NCBI GenBank assembly: GCA_033675545.1
Contig: JAWDGP010007289.1
Span: 781,501-845,500, forward strand
Reading direction: 5' to 3'
Source of the DNA: Elysia crispata
Lineage: Eukaryota > Mollusca > Gastropoda > Plakobranchidae
Length of the DNA: 64,000 nucleotides
A program made the position numbers and the translations under genes. Positions 22,701-35,569 of this stretch are shown one piece after another (position 1 is the first letter of the stretch; each line of letters starts with the position of its first letter). Below the pieces are notes generated by a model. It did not search any database and was not told where the DNA came from. It saw only the letters and a program-made list of their open reading frames with translations.

Positions 22701-25700
22701 GCAATGTGCAACCAGGTAAAATCGCACACACTGACCACACGCCGAGTTCAATCACAGCGTATGGTACAACCACTTCCCTCCTCTTCCAGTGTACGAAGCA
22801 TCCACATCTGATCCCTAGGCCAAGCCCAGTCTCTTTTATATCTTTTATATCTTGCCTGTAATGTAGGCGGACCGAACACACACACATTCACAGAATCACT
22901 TGCCGCGTGCGGAGCATAGCAATTGGCACCACTTTGTCTGTTTTACAAGCTAGGAGGATTGCTTTCAGAATAATAAAAAAAAAAACGCGACAACTTCGAA
23001 TTAACAGGATCATTCTTTCCAACTTCGAACTGACCGATATTTTTAATAGAGCTTAAAGACAAAAATATTCGGGTTTTTTAATCGACTTCTAAATATCCAA
23101 AAATTCGAACTATCCGGATTCGAATTATTTGGACTCGACTGTATCATAAATCATGACTTAAGTCATGTTTAACACTCTTGCAGACAACCTAAAATTACCT
23201 GGAGTTTTTTAAGTTAAGAGCTGTGTAACGCCTGTAATAAATGCACGTAAAGCTTGCCACCTCAACACTTTTGTTTCTTAACCTTTTCTCCATATGTATT
23301 TCAAATCACATTTTTTTTTTGTCTTCGAAGCTGTGAAATCTGTGATATTATAGATATCTAGGTCTAGATTAGATCTCACATTATTACTTTAGATGGCCTC
23401 AAATGGACATAATTTCTTTGATTTTTTTTTAAACAGAGGCATCAGAAGAAAAACTTTCTGATAATGATCCAGAGTTTTTATGATAGCTGCATCTTTTATG
23501 ACTTCCGAAAATTTTCCAAAACACTTTTTTTTTTTAAACATTAAAACAAAACAAGGTTATTAAGGTAGCTGAATAAAAATTGTTGCAACTTACAGATCTC
23601 ATAATAAATTTAGTTTATCCAAACTTTTAAAATGATTGCTTGATTACTTTTTTTCACAATTTTTTTTTTTAAAACCCCAAAAACTACAGTCCGGAGGGGT
23701 GGTCGGCAAATAGCAAGAGCAAAGATGCTCAGTGGCAAGAGAGTTAACATATTATTTTGGTCAAAACAATTCTTTTTGTAGTGTAACTTCCATTGAGCTT
23801 TTTAGTTTTATTGGATGCGTTTTAAGAGGAGACACATATCACCCCGTTTAAAGAGGTAGTATGGTATTTATCATGTTGCTTTAAAGCATTAATTTTTTTT
23901 TCAACCTTAAAAAAAAAAAATCAAACAACTTCCCATGAGTATTTTGTGTTTTTGAACCACTTTCCCTGCTATTCTATTCTGTAGCCTACATTAAATTAGC
24001 AAGCAAAGACAAACAGTTTGCATCATACATATATGCTAAAGAGGTTGCTGCTTAAAATAAAAAAACAAAAACCTGTGAATAAAAATATGCAGCTGATTTG
24101 CAAGGGCTGACAATTGATATGACTATGGGAAATGATCTTACAAAGAATACAGGTTCAATCCTTTGAAAAGATAGAAACTTCAGTCTAAAGCCCTCAATAT
24201 ACATGTATGTATTTCAAATATCAAACAAGTAAAAAATAAACAACTTTGATTTCACTTAAAAATGCATATTTAAAACTTAGTTATGATCAGTTTTTCCCAG
24301 CTTTTCATGGGCAAAAACTAAATTTGATAAATTTTTCAAAGAGATATAGGATTTTTTTCCTACCTTCTCAAAAAGTTTTAAAAAATGCTTTGTCTACATT
24401 TTCCTCCAATTCAAATTTTTGGCCTTCTAATAATAATTAAATAAAACCAACCTTTGACACTGAGACTCCATTTCATTATCATCACTATAATGACTCCTTG
24501 AATGTTAAAAGATCACTAGGTAAATTTGCTTCCTTTTTATTATGAGTCTACATCTTAATTTTTGCTTGATTTTCTGACCCTTCTCTCTTGACATCTTCAT
24601 AGAACTTTCACAAGCCTTTTAAAGCTACCTCTTATCCAAACTGCACCAGAATAATCTTCTTCCAATTTCTTCCTCTCAGCCGTTTCCACAGCACTTGTTA
24701 TATATGGCTCATTCACATTAAGCTTTGATGTGATGCACATTTGTAATGGGATTGCCCACAGCTGCAGAGCCTTGTTACCCCTTAACTTTTTATTTGTCAA
24801 AGCGCATAAGTCCAAAACTTTTTCAAATTAAGGCAATTGCTGATTTTGATGTGTGTCTGTGAGATTCAGTTTTTCCTCTGTAGATGAAGTAAATTTTTCT
24901 CACATTTTTCACTTTAACCTGCTGAGACTTATTAGAGTGAGACTTTCAATTTTATATGATACATTTTCTGTCTACAGTATGCAAGCTCTTTTTCTTGATT
25001 CTTACATAATACTTCCAATTGTTAAGATGAACACAAATATCTATTCATTTAAAAAAAAATCATAAGTGAATTTTTTTTTCAAAATTAACTTAACTATAAG
25101 GATGCACTCAAATTCTAAAATAGCTTTCAATTACTTGAGGTAAATTCGTTATTGTCCTTATTTCCTGAATCCTTAGGAGTAAGAACTAAGGTCCATATTG
25201 AATTACTGGAACTAATTTACACATTCCAAAGTTCAATTACATGTTCTTTAAAAAAAACCTCAGTAAACATTAAAATACATGTAATCATGGTGTTGAAAAA
25301 TATGTCCTTTAAAAAACATGTTCACAACACAAAATCAAATTACACACGTTGTATCCAGGTAGAGTTCTGAGATTCTAATCCCTTGAAGAACACTGTATGT
25401 TTCCATTTCTTTGTTTGCTCGAAAATCTCCAGTATGGAGAATTTTTCTTCCGTCTTTCAATTCAAACAGAATAATGACTGCACCTGGACAGCTAAGAGGG
25501 ATGTAGAGGAAAAAATTAAAATCCAATGGACCTATGCACTTATGTATAAAGGTATGATTTATCCAGAAAAAATAATTACCCTGCATCCCCTTTTACAAAT
25601 AATTTAAAGAAGGTTAATAATGCAAATAGTACTTTGAAGCCAAGTAGGCTTATTTTTAGTCAAATAATGTTTTTTGGTATGCATACCAAAATACATAAAG

Positions 25701-28700
25701 CTAGTTAGGCAACAAAATTATACCTGTGCAACCTATGTAAACTAAAAAGTAGATCTAAGGAGCAAATTTTCTTGGTTTAGAGCCTACATGATGCTTGAAC
25801 TTTGAAACCATGAAATACAGCATTCATTTGATACACCCTGACATTTGAATTTAGTATAAAAAAAAATTTAAAAAATGGCTGTTGAAACTATTGCCACATT
25901 AACAACTGTAGAAAAGAGTTCTAAAAGAAATATATAAAAGAGACATCGACAACATAAGCATCAGAAAAATGGAAACAGTACCAGTGGCAGTAGTAAAGTT
26001 AACAAAAGGTGAATTTTGCAGTAGACTAAGATGTATTGTAAATACAGTTTGGTGCCATTATTTTCAAGTCTTCAGAAAAAAAAATAATCTTTGAATTAAT
26101 GAAAACTTTCATTATCAAAAAACAAAGAGGAAGGCGAAAATAATAATACTTCATGTTATAAAAACTGCAAAGGCCCTAGCCCTAGCTTTCTTCACTCCTC
26201 TCACTCATTATGCCTGAGATCAGATGATGACAGGCAGCATGCAAAATAAATTAGGTCTATTATGAGTCTACCCATTGGCTAGATTTTACCAGCAGTTACA
26301 GTGTGCACTCATGGCTCCCTTCTTCTCCCAGCCTAGGAACATTTCACACATCAATTCTGCCTCCCTTATTCCTACTCACTGCAGAGCCTTGTCTGTAAAA
26401 TTAGGCGGACAAGACATTTGACTTAGGAAAATCTGCCTTTCATCGACTGGTGTCTTTGAATTAACAGATCTATTAATCAGACTTTAATGTAACTGGCATT
26501 TTTTTAAAACAGCTTAAACTAAAAAGAGAAACATATTCTGTGATAATAATCAATTTTGAATAAATAAGAATTTGGATAATCCATATTTCAATTATTTCGA
26601 GTCAGCTATAGTAGTAGTATAGAGGTCTAGAGAAAGGATAAAAGTGCAAATGGTGAGACTGTATTGGTGACATTTAAATTTGAATATGCAATTATTGAAG
26701 TTACATGTATCTTTATGAGAGATACTCACTGATTAGCTTCCATAAAGGTAAGTGTTGTATTAGCCACTTTGCATGGTTTCCACATAGGAAGTCGATTTAT
26801 CCATTTATTGTGCACACCTATTCTGCTTTCAACAAGATTACCCGTAACCTGATGGATAAAGAGAGCACACGAAGTTTATGAGCAATACAACCTACAGTCT
26901 TGATTTTCAAATGAAGATGCACACATGTTTAATCAACACAGTAAAAAACAGTTCTGAATTTTACAAGGAATTTTGCCCTTTTAATTAAACATACATAGGA
27001 AATATCTATTTGGCGTTGAGTTATCATAAAGAATGGGTGTCAACTGACCAGCTGTGAAAAGGAGTGGTAATTTTTAAATAATCGGGCTGCACAACAATAT
27101 ATAAAACTAACAGCTTTCCACTCATAAAAGTTGTGTTATACCATATAAATAATTTTTTTTTAATCACACAATGGTAAAGGATAGACAAAATAAAAAAAAA
27201 CAAGTGGGAACTCAAAAAGCCAGACAGCATTATACATGTACCTGACTACAGAATATTGGCTGTGCAAACTTTTTAGTGAGACCACCATAATGATCATAGT
27301 GAAAATGTGTAAGAACATAAGCTTCACAGCCAGGTATGATACCATAGCGAAATGCATCAACTGTAATTGGGGTGCCTGAAGATAAAAAGTAAAAGACAGT
27401 TTGTACCCATAATGATCATAGACAAAGCAAATAGGTAAATTGCTTTAAAAGTCACATTTGTACTTTTATACCATTTATTTTGCAATTATCTTTTAAAACT
27501 TGAATAATGGTATAATGCTAAGACCAGTTTTCAACAGCAGATATTTGGCAAATTTTTTATTCATTTGAGTAGTATACAATCAAATATATGGCTCATATTC
27601 AGAGAGCGTCTTTCAGTTTTAAGCTCATTTGATAAACTCCTAATGGACTTTTTACCTGGTATTTTCTTGTAAAAGGGACATGGTTTTTTTCTTCCACTTC
27701 CTTGGTTATTGCCAGCAAATGTATCCTCTGGGTCTTGATTCTTCAGCCAGGAAAATGAAAAAGAATCAGAATTCATTCTGTTACTGCTAGTTACAGCCTT
27801 GTAGTTGATTGTGCTTGAGGATCTTAGCCTTGTCTTTGTGGAGGATGAAGATGATGGCTGTTGATCAGTTGAAGTTTCCAGCCTGGGCTTGGCTTTCAAG
27901 AAAGCAAAAAGAGTGGTTTGCTTTGTTGCTGATGTAGACATTGAGGGCCATGTTGCATTACACGATAAAGGCACTTTTTCAGTTGTATGTTTAGGGTTTA
28001 AAGACAGAACTTGTCCTCCATTTTCCTGTATTGACTTAGTTTCAAGAAGAAACCCACCACTTTTGTCAGTTGAATCATCAGATACTCCATTTAGACTCTC
28101 AGCCCTATGTAAAGAGATTTCATTAGACGGTGCTATATGTTTTTTGGAAGCATTAGCTAATGATTTTGACTGCTGATAAGGGACCCAAGTATTTTGAAGA
28201 TCCTCTTCGTTTTCACTGAAGAGCTCATCGGTATCAGAGCTACTTTCTGGCAAAAGAAACCCACCACCTTGATCACTTTCAGCGTCCTCAGCTTTGTCCT
28301 TTAAGGATAAACTATAAGTCACTTTAAGTCCACAACTTTCACTTATAAGCACATTAGTGGGTGCAACTACCTGATTATTCATGTGAACTTGTAAATCAGG
28401 ACTTTCTTTGTTTATTCCTTCATCATCAAACTGAATGGCTGAACGATTTTCAGTCTCAAATGAAGATTCTTCACTTCTGTGCTCTACAATATCAACATTG
28501 ACTAATGGTACAGACTGGGAACTGGTCAAACTCCTCACATTTGACTCTTTCTGGCTACTGATGCTAGTTTCATCATTTGTTGACTTTTTCTCATCTAAAT
28601 AATCAAAGTCATCATCTGAGAGTTCAATTGTATCTTCCACTGCTTGTTCTAGTAGCCCTGCATTAGAATTTGACTTTTGGGGGCTAAAGTAGGTTGCAAT

Positions 28701-29608
28701 GCTAGGCATACATTTTTTATCTTTTACATCACATTTGGAGGTAACGGATATTCGCCTTGATTTACTCGAAGGGCTGCTCTTTGATTTGGGATTACTCTCC
28801 TTTTGATTGCATCTTTTCTTAACTGTATTCTGGGAAACACTGGAGCCTACCTCTGATGAATGAGGATGTTTGGAAATTTTAAGAGGAGATGAGTTTTGTG
28901 AAAGGCTTGCAAGTCTATTTGTATGCAATCTAGAATAAACACCTTTAGAAGACTCTGATAATATAGGTTCATCTATAGATGAAATGTCCATGTCCGGTTC
29001 CATATCTACGTCAATGATTTGCACTTGGTTTGACACATTCATGCATTCTTTATTCATATGCATAGTATCATAAAAATCATATTTTGGAGAAACTTGGACT
29101 TTATTTTGAAAGCAGCCTGAAAGAGAACAAAAGGAGAACATTATCTAATAAGAGAAAATTGATTCTGTAAATTGTGAACATTGCAATTATGCTGATAAAA
29201 TAGAGCTAGAATTTTATATATATCTTACTAGATAGAGGACAGGAAAGCCTAAATAACAAAACACAATGAAAACAAAAATGGAGAAGTTATGACAGTGTTA
29301 GTAGTAGCAGCAGCCGAAAGTTGTGAATTTACTTTCTTGAGTATGAAAATATCCTTTAATATGATAAAATATGCCTATATCACCCATAAACAATCCTCTT
29401 AGGAAAAGTTTTTTCAAAGTGAAGGCAAGTTTCTTAAACTACCTTTTTTTCTCACGGATGATTTTGACTGTTTTGAAGATTTGTCCTTGTTGGTTTTCAG
29501 ACAAGATCTATTGAAATTGTTCACTCCAGATTTTGACCTCTCTTGCTTTTTCAAAGAAGACTTGTAGTCCCATATGTCACACTCTAGGGAATCGTCATGA
29601 TTAGCCAT
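19772..29608 (-). CDS. DCLRE1A: DCLRE1A / SNM1A DNA cross-link repair 5' exonuclease (MBL/beta-CASP), complete, 9 exons
   Basis: SNM1A digests DNA past interstrand cross-links in the nucleus. Exons in order: 29608-29443, 29116-27656, 27375-27242, 26848-26730, 25491-25348, 22061-21916, 21576-21422, 20485-20344 and 19935-19772. They sum to 2631 nt, giving 876 residues (human 1040). The N-terminus has the family CDIWDYKSS motif. The large disordered exon 2 carries an acidic SUMO-interaction-like stretch ([12 protein letters not shown]) and a PIP box (QTTLFAFL, from about residue 455) for PCNA. The catalytic part starts at CPFYKKIPG. It has the HFHYDH metal site, [39 protein letters not shown] and PYSEHSSY, so metallo-beta-lactamase and beta-CASP motifs are intact. 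I did not find the UBZ4 zinc finger of the human protein. Intron 6 appears to use a GC donor. The start is the ATG at 29608-29606. DCLRE1B is less likely because of the long N-terminus and CPFYKKIPG. Confidence 0.95.
22199..23141. mobile_element. Nonautonomous TIR DNA transposon (pogo/Tigger-like MITE), DCLRE1A intron 5
   Basis: The element starts cagtcgagtcca and ends tggactcgactg, an almost exact inverted pair. The imperfect similarity continues inward (ttatttcgaa against ttcgaattattt). It is flanked by TA on each side (22197-22198 and 23142-23143), as expected for Tc1/mariner/pogo-type insertion. At 943 bp it has no transposase reading frame. The superfamily is inferred from the TA target and the CAGTCGA-type terminus. 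Confidence 0.75.
26045..26608. mobile_element. Older, diverged copy of the same TIR element, DCLRE1A intron 4
   Basis: It begins after TA with cagtttggtgcc and ttttcaagtcttcag, and it ends ttatttcgagtcagcta before TA. Both ends are degenerate versions of the 22199-23141 element. An internal block near 26386-26410 (cttgtctgtaaaattaggcggac) matches 22853-22873 in that copy. It is shorter (about 564 bp) and much more mutated. The edges are approximate. Confidence 0.6.
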
Positions 29609-30690
29609 TTTTTATGTCAGTTTTAAACCTGCCAGTAAAAGCAAGAGATTGAGTAAGATTATAAATACATTCAATCAATTCAATACCTTATTGCTTTCCT
29701 CTTTCTTAAAAGTTTCTTATTGGAACAAAGTGGAATGAGAGATATATGAAAATGAAAGAATTATTCAGCTGTAAGTAAAAATACAAAAATAAGCATTTAA
29801 ATCTCAAAGAGGACACTTCAAAGGGTGGAAAAAAAGGGGGGGGGGGAGGGGGCAAGTTAAAAACAAGTAATGTGGGGCTTCTATTTAGATTTTTTAAAAA
29901 GTTATTTTATTTAAAATACAACTTTGGGTGAAATATGGGAAATCAAAACATTGAATAGACCTCGAATTAGTATTAACACTGTGTTATTTCCATTGCTGGT
30001 TTGAATAATCTAATGATCGAGATCTGGTTGAAATATTCAATAGTTTAAATTTTCATTCAGGATCAAGAATGTCTAGATCTAGATAAGATACCGTCCGCAG
30101 AGGGCTAGATTTAGTTCTATGCCCGTATTCAAAACATTTTGGAGTTAACGTACACGTAAAATTAGCGACCTGTCTTTATAACGATAGCGTTATCTACGAT
30201 GTATTCAGAAGATTTTTTAACGTCATCGTAAACACCGCCGTATTCAGCTAAACTGTTGTCAAGATTCGCGGAGATAAAATAAAATACCCCAATTCTCATT
30301 TTAACTGCTGCCTTAGAAAGTTAAGAGTTAGATTTGAATCAAGACCACCTTTGCAGTATCAAATTTCAATGATACCGATCTATCCTTTATAAAGTGTGCG
30401 TGGTGTAAATCTAACTAGATTTAGATTTCGCTAGATTTAGCTATGAGCAGGATTAGAGTTTTCTAAGATTTCTACATTTATGAGTGTCAAGAAATCATGG
30501 TCTTTGGTTATATCACTCAAATCTTAGCAGTCATCACAATTTTAAACAAAATCAAGGAAGTGACCTCTGCTCTTTGAGTTTCACTTTCAATATTTCCTAA
30601 TTTTCGTTACATTGGTGAATCGGTTTGGAATTAAACTAGTATAACGAGGCTGTAGGTAGCAGTAGTATAGTAGTTAAGAGAAATGGTATT

Positions 30691-30703
30691 GCTACTACTA
30701 CTG

Positions 30704-30780
<77 letters not shown>
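30691..30780. repeat. (TAC)n microsatellite
   Basis: About 30 CTA/TAC units with one CTG interruption. A short inverse stretch (gtagcagtagtatagtagt, about 30656-30674) just upstream could pair with it as a hairpin. Confidence 0.9.
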
Positions 30781-30786
<6 letters not shown>

Positions 30787-30942
30787 GTCGGTAGGAAAAT
30801 AAGGCCTCATCGTTTTAGTTCCTCCCTGCCCGACGATGGCTTAAATATGCGAACAGCCTAAAACCACTATTATCGTGGACAAATTATATCAACAACAATC
30901 AAAGCAAACCAAAGTTTATCTCTCATTTTCTCTCTGTTTGGA

Positions 30943-30945
<3 letters not shown>

Positions 30946-31033
<88 letters not shown>
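30946..31033. repeat. (TC)n microsatellite at the edge of duplicated copy A
   Basis: About 43 TC units. It directly abuts the 0.9 kb duplicated segment, the same arrangement as at 42093. Confidence 0.95.
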
Positions 31034-31034
<1 letters not shown>

Positions 31035-31037
<3 letters not shown>

Positions 31038-31945
31038 CCCCCTCTCTTCTTTAAAAACCTTAATGAAAAGTTTGATTAACACTTCATAGCGATATCTGAG
31101 AACAATACGAGACACAGCACCGTCTGCTTTCAATTGCTGATGAAATAAGGCTAAAGACCCAAACAGTCAAGAGTATTCTTTGGGGTGTAAACAGACTTTG
31201 TTCTACTCCGGTTATCTTCATTTAGTCTCATGTCCTCTCCATTTCATTCTTTCATTCTCAGCCCTTCCCATATTTATAAGCTCTTTGAAATACAAATAAT
31301 GTATGCCACTGATACCGATAAACTTGGCATGACCGTTTTTTAATGAAGTATCTCTACGGGCATGACTAATGCATGAGTGGAGGAATGGCCTTTTGGCACC
31401 GCTCCTACTAGCTTATCACATCACATTCTCAAGGCTGCGTTTTCGTTGTAGTTGATTGCGAGGTATGAGTTCAGGCGCCTGGTCCCAACTCATTCATTTA
31501 AAAGTCTCTGGTTTTTATTCTCTCTTGTGTATACAATGTTTATAATTAGACTAGCAAATAGTTTGGGCATGAGAAGATTATTTTTGACTTTCAGTTAATG
31601 CAGTTTAAGACCTAAGAGCATTGAATAGACTAACCTGATATACACTCTTTCGTTGAACCTTGTAAAAATAAGAGAAAGGCTCCCCTAATATAACTTTGTC
31701 AAGCCAAAAATGATTGATATTAAATCACCCTAAATGTTGCACTGAAAGTACATGTAGGTATGAAGAAATATTAATACTTGAATATCTTCATCTGTCCACA
31801 TTACTTTTCTTTCGCCAACATTCTCTGAGGGTTTCATATAAAAACTAACACCAGGATGAATTTCACTTCGCTGTTTCCATTTTAAAAATCACATGCACCC
31901 GTCGAAGAGGAAGCGGATTTTACCTTGAGTAGAAATTCCTCAACA
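31035..31945. repeat. Copy A of a ~0.9 kb duplicated segment
   Basis: From the end of a (TC)n tract to about 31945 this segment is nearly the same as 42195-43085, in the same orientation. Scattered substitutions and small indels separate them; copy A has about 35 extra bases near 31105-31140. Similarity stops abruptly on the right. I see no coding potential or terminal inverted repeats. It could be a dispersed repeat family or a local duplication. Confidence 0.85.
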
Positions 31946-32178
31946 TTATAAGCCTATTGTTTTGTGCAGATACGGTGTATACATAAGTTTGCGCTTTGAG
32001 CATAATTTAACTACACAAAGATTACTTTTTCTTCGTTACTATATTATTTTAGATCTTTGTACACTGTCATTCCCATTGATCTTGAATAACGACTGCTTAA
32101 ATTTTTACACATAACTATCAGCTGTCGGTAATTGCCACGGTTCTTGTTTTGTTTCCACCTCCCTCACCCCCCCCCCCC

Positions 32179-32181
<3 letters not shown>

Positions 32182-32254
<73 letters not shown>
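32182..32254. repeat. (TC)n microsatellite
   Basis: A TC array preceded by a C-rich run. It lies about 190 bases upstream of a (GA)n array of similar length at 32444, with which it is complementary. Confidence 0.95.
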
Positions 32255-32257
<3 letters not shown>

Positions 32258-32441
32258 CTCTAGTCCTTAGAATCTACCCTATTCATTTCAATAATATTAG
32301 TATGCAGACAGCCAGTAGGAGACTAAAAAAAAACTACTGAAAAAAAGGGGAAAACGATAGAGAAAAGGAGAAATAAATAAATAATGAAGACATTATATAA
32401 AAGATACAGAAGTGTGAGTGAGAAAGAGAGATAGATGATAG

Positions 32442-32443
<2 letters not shown>

Positions 32444-32519
<76 letters not shown>
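32444..32519. repeat. (GA)n microsatellite
   Basis: A pure GA array of about 37 units. It is complementary to the (TC)n arrays at 32182 and 32785. Confidence 0.95.
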
Positions 32520-32522
<3 letters not shown>

Positions 32523-32784
32523 GCCAGTCTCTGTCAAATGGATTTACTTTTTATCTCATTTCTATCTGTCGCTCTGTGTGGAGGTCAGACTCAGAAGTTT
32601 GAACTCCAGAGGTCTATCGAAGACGACAGCCTTTGGATTGTGAGGGGTAAGTAGACTCGAGGTCGGCATTGCGCGTGCGATGATGATAATTATTGACTTA
32701 ATGTGCGGACTAGGCAAGACGTTATCAAGAAACTTTCCTTGCTACGTTCTTGCGACCATATCTCTTTAACAGATACAATTCATT

Positions 32785-32793
32785 CTCTTTCTC

Positions 32794-32866
<73 letters not shown>

Positions 32867-32873
32867 GTCTCTC
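32785..32873. repeat. (TC)n microsatellite
   Basis: A TC array with a few interruptions at its edges. It is part of the 31-35.6 kb GA/TC cluster. Confidence 0.95.
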
Positions 32874-33994
32874 TCATCCTGTTCCCGTCTCTCGCCTTCT
32901 CTTTCCATCCCAACGCAAACAAAGAAACACAGGCGTGTACGGGTATCACAAACCCGTAACGAGCCACAACAAATGCAGTAACCTTTCCTGGCCAGCCGTG
33001 CATGCTTTGCCCTGATCCGACCTGGCTTCGCGCCTGTGTTGTGTGTATGTGAGAACTGGGTGGGGTGTTGCCGTCTGATGAGGACACAGTGAGATAGAAT
33101 TCGGTAGGGAATGGCGGCACCGAGTGAGAGGCTCAGGGGATGACTGTTACAAGACGTGCATTACTCACTTTAGCATTGCACTTTCAGCTAACTGTAGAGT
33201 GATCTCCTTAGGAGTGCAGTCTGTCTTTCCTGTACATGTGTGGAATATGACGCTCAGGCATCTGTTTGGATGTATGAAACTCCAAAGTGTGAAAAAGACG
33301 TGACACTGTTCTTGACGACGATAAGGCTTGAAAAATGACTGAGTTTATATCATTTATTCATTGAGATTGTGTATTCCATGCTCTAGCCATACCGGAGATT
33401 GCTCATTGTTGTAATCGGAATGGAGTATGCTATCTCTGTGTCGAATATGATCTAATGATACGGTCACATTGGAGGATTGAACATGGTTTTGGTGAGTAAT
33501 ATACACGCATGTGACAGTAGTGTACCACTGATAAATTTCAACTTGCTTTTCGATAGGACTAATTACCCAATAAAAATATAATGATAGCGGAGAATGGTCG
33601 GCAGTCCAAACCATCAATTTGTGTAAGTGGATCGTTCTAAACGTCTAAATCATACATGTATTAGGTTGTAGAAACACCCAGTTTCGTTAAAATATTATTT
33701 ATGCTGTAGCCACGCAAATTATAGATCGATAACGTTTAATTTAGCGATAACGTCAAACGTTTACACTATTGAAACAATGATTCGTTGGCTTTTCCTTATT
33801 TTCTTCACATGTCACTCTTCAACTCCTCTGTAGTCCTCTTTCTCTCATTCTATTAGTCAGGACTCCATTTCGGTCATTTTTCTCTCTAAATCAAATAATA
33901 GTATTAGTAGTAACAAAAAAAAATGATGTTTGAGAATAGTGATGAGAAGAGCGAACCAGATTGAATTGAATAGGTGGACACAAAGATATATGAA

Positions 33995-34184
<190 letters not shown>

Positions 34185-34436
34185 GTTGTAAGAAAGCTTG
34201 CTTACAGTTATCGAAGATGAGAATAATTTATGCACAAAGGAACGAAACAAGCGATGCGGGTGTTTTCATAGTGTGTAGGCATAAAATAACTAAAGTGCAG
34301 ACAACAATGATGTGTACGTGAAAAGAAAGAGATAAACTTAAAACTATGATTAGAATTACATGCGGCTAGAGACGCAGACCTGTAGCAGATCTTTTTAAAG
34401 AGTATCAGGAACATAAAGATTAAAGAGATTGAGATT

Positions 34437-34448
34437 TCGAGAGGGAGG

Positions 34449-34509
<61 letters not shown>

Positions 34510-34514
34510 AGGGA
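34437..34514. repeat. (GA)n microsatellite
   Basis: A GA array flanked by GGGA units on both sides. Confidence 0.9.
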
Positions 34515-35480
34515 GAGACAGAGATAGACACACAGGCGGATAGATAGACAGTGAGATGTCATCGGTTACAAATACGCAAGATTTCTTCGTAAAAACGCGT
34601 TCTGGTGTGGTGCTATGGACCTTCCGGTGTCCACCTTCGTCTTTGTTAGAACTCACTTTCATCTGAATCGTTATACAGTGTGTCTTGTTTACCGATTTAA
34701 TGAAGGCTGAAAACAACTATAATAATTAGATCTGAGTATCAAAGTTAGCGTGAAACAGAAGTATTTTATAGTATAGGCCTTCTTGATTGTGTGTTCTTTG
34801 TGTAGCAGTTCTAAGTAAAGGACACTTATTAGCTTTATCAAGTAATGAAACATAATTTTTCCAAACGACAAAAAATCCCTTCTCCAGGTTTCTAGCCTAA
34901 ATTTTTTCTATGATAAAATGTGATTTTTTTTCCCCCGTTCATTAATATCGCCTATAGCTGCAGTGAGTAATGTCATAGATAAGACGATATATTGAATTGT
35001 TTAATTTCGCAAGCTTTGATCTTCAACCGTCTGCAATTAAAAAAAAAATTCTATGAAGTAGAATAAGCCTATATGAAAGCTTTCTGGTTCCTCTCCGAAT
35101 CGTTGAGTGCATAAACTATTCTGTTTATTTATCTTTTACATTGTATTGCATTAATGGATTGTGGATACTCAGCTACGCGTACGAGTATGGGGTTGCGGTT
35201 GAGAATGGTAAGAAAATAGTATCCATAATTATAGTTAAAAACACCTACTTAGTGTGTCATTAAGTTAATGTGGTGTAAATAAAACGTCAGTAGAGAGCAT
35301 GCAGGGTTTTTCTTTTATAAATGCCATGAAGTGCCAGCAAGTTTTCAAATAGTGCAATACTAATAATGTTATCAGATTACAAAATAATGAAAGTTAGATG
35401 CAATTAAGTAGACTTAAAATGTAATTTCACTTAGTCCTTTACTCATTCGCTCACTCCGTAAGACAGGTGGAGAAAGAGAC

Positions 35481-35485
<5 letters not shown>

Positions 35486-35566
<81 letters not shown>
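35486..35566. repeat. (GA)n microsatellite
   Basis: About 40 GA units, the last member of the GA/TC cluster. Confidence 0.95.

Positions 35567-35569
<3 letters not shown>

Noticed and set aside
30110-30260. Possible second MITE type with repeated gtattcag words near 30120-30245
   Set aside because: The inverted ends are too short and imperfect to define an element by eye.
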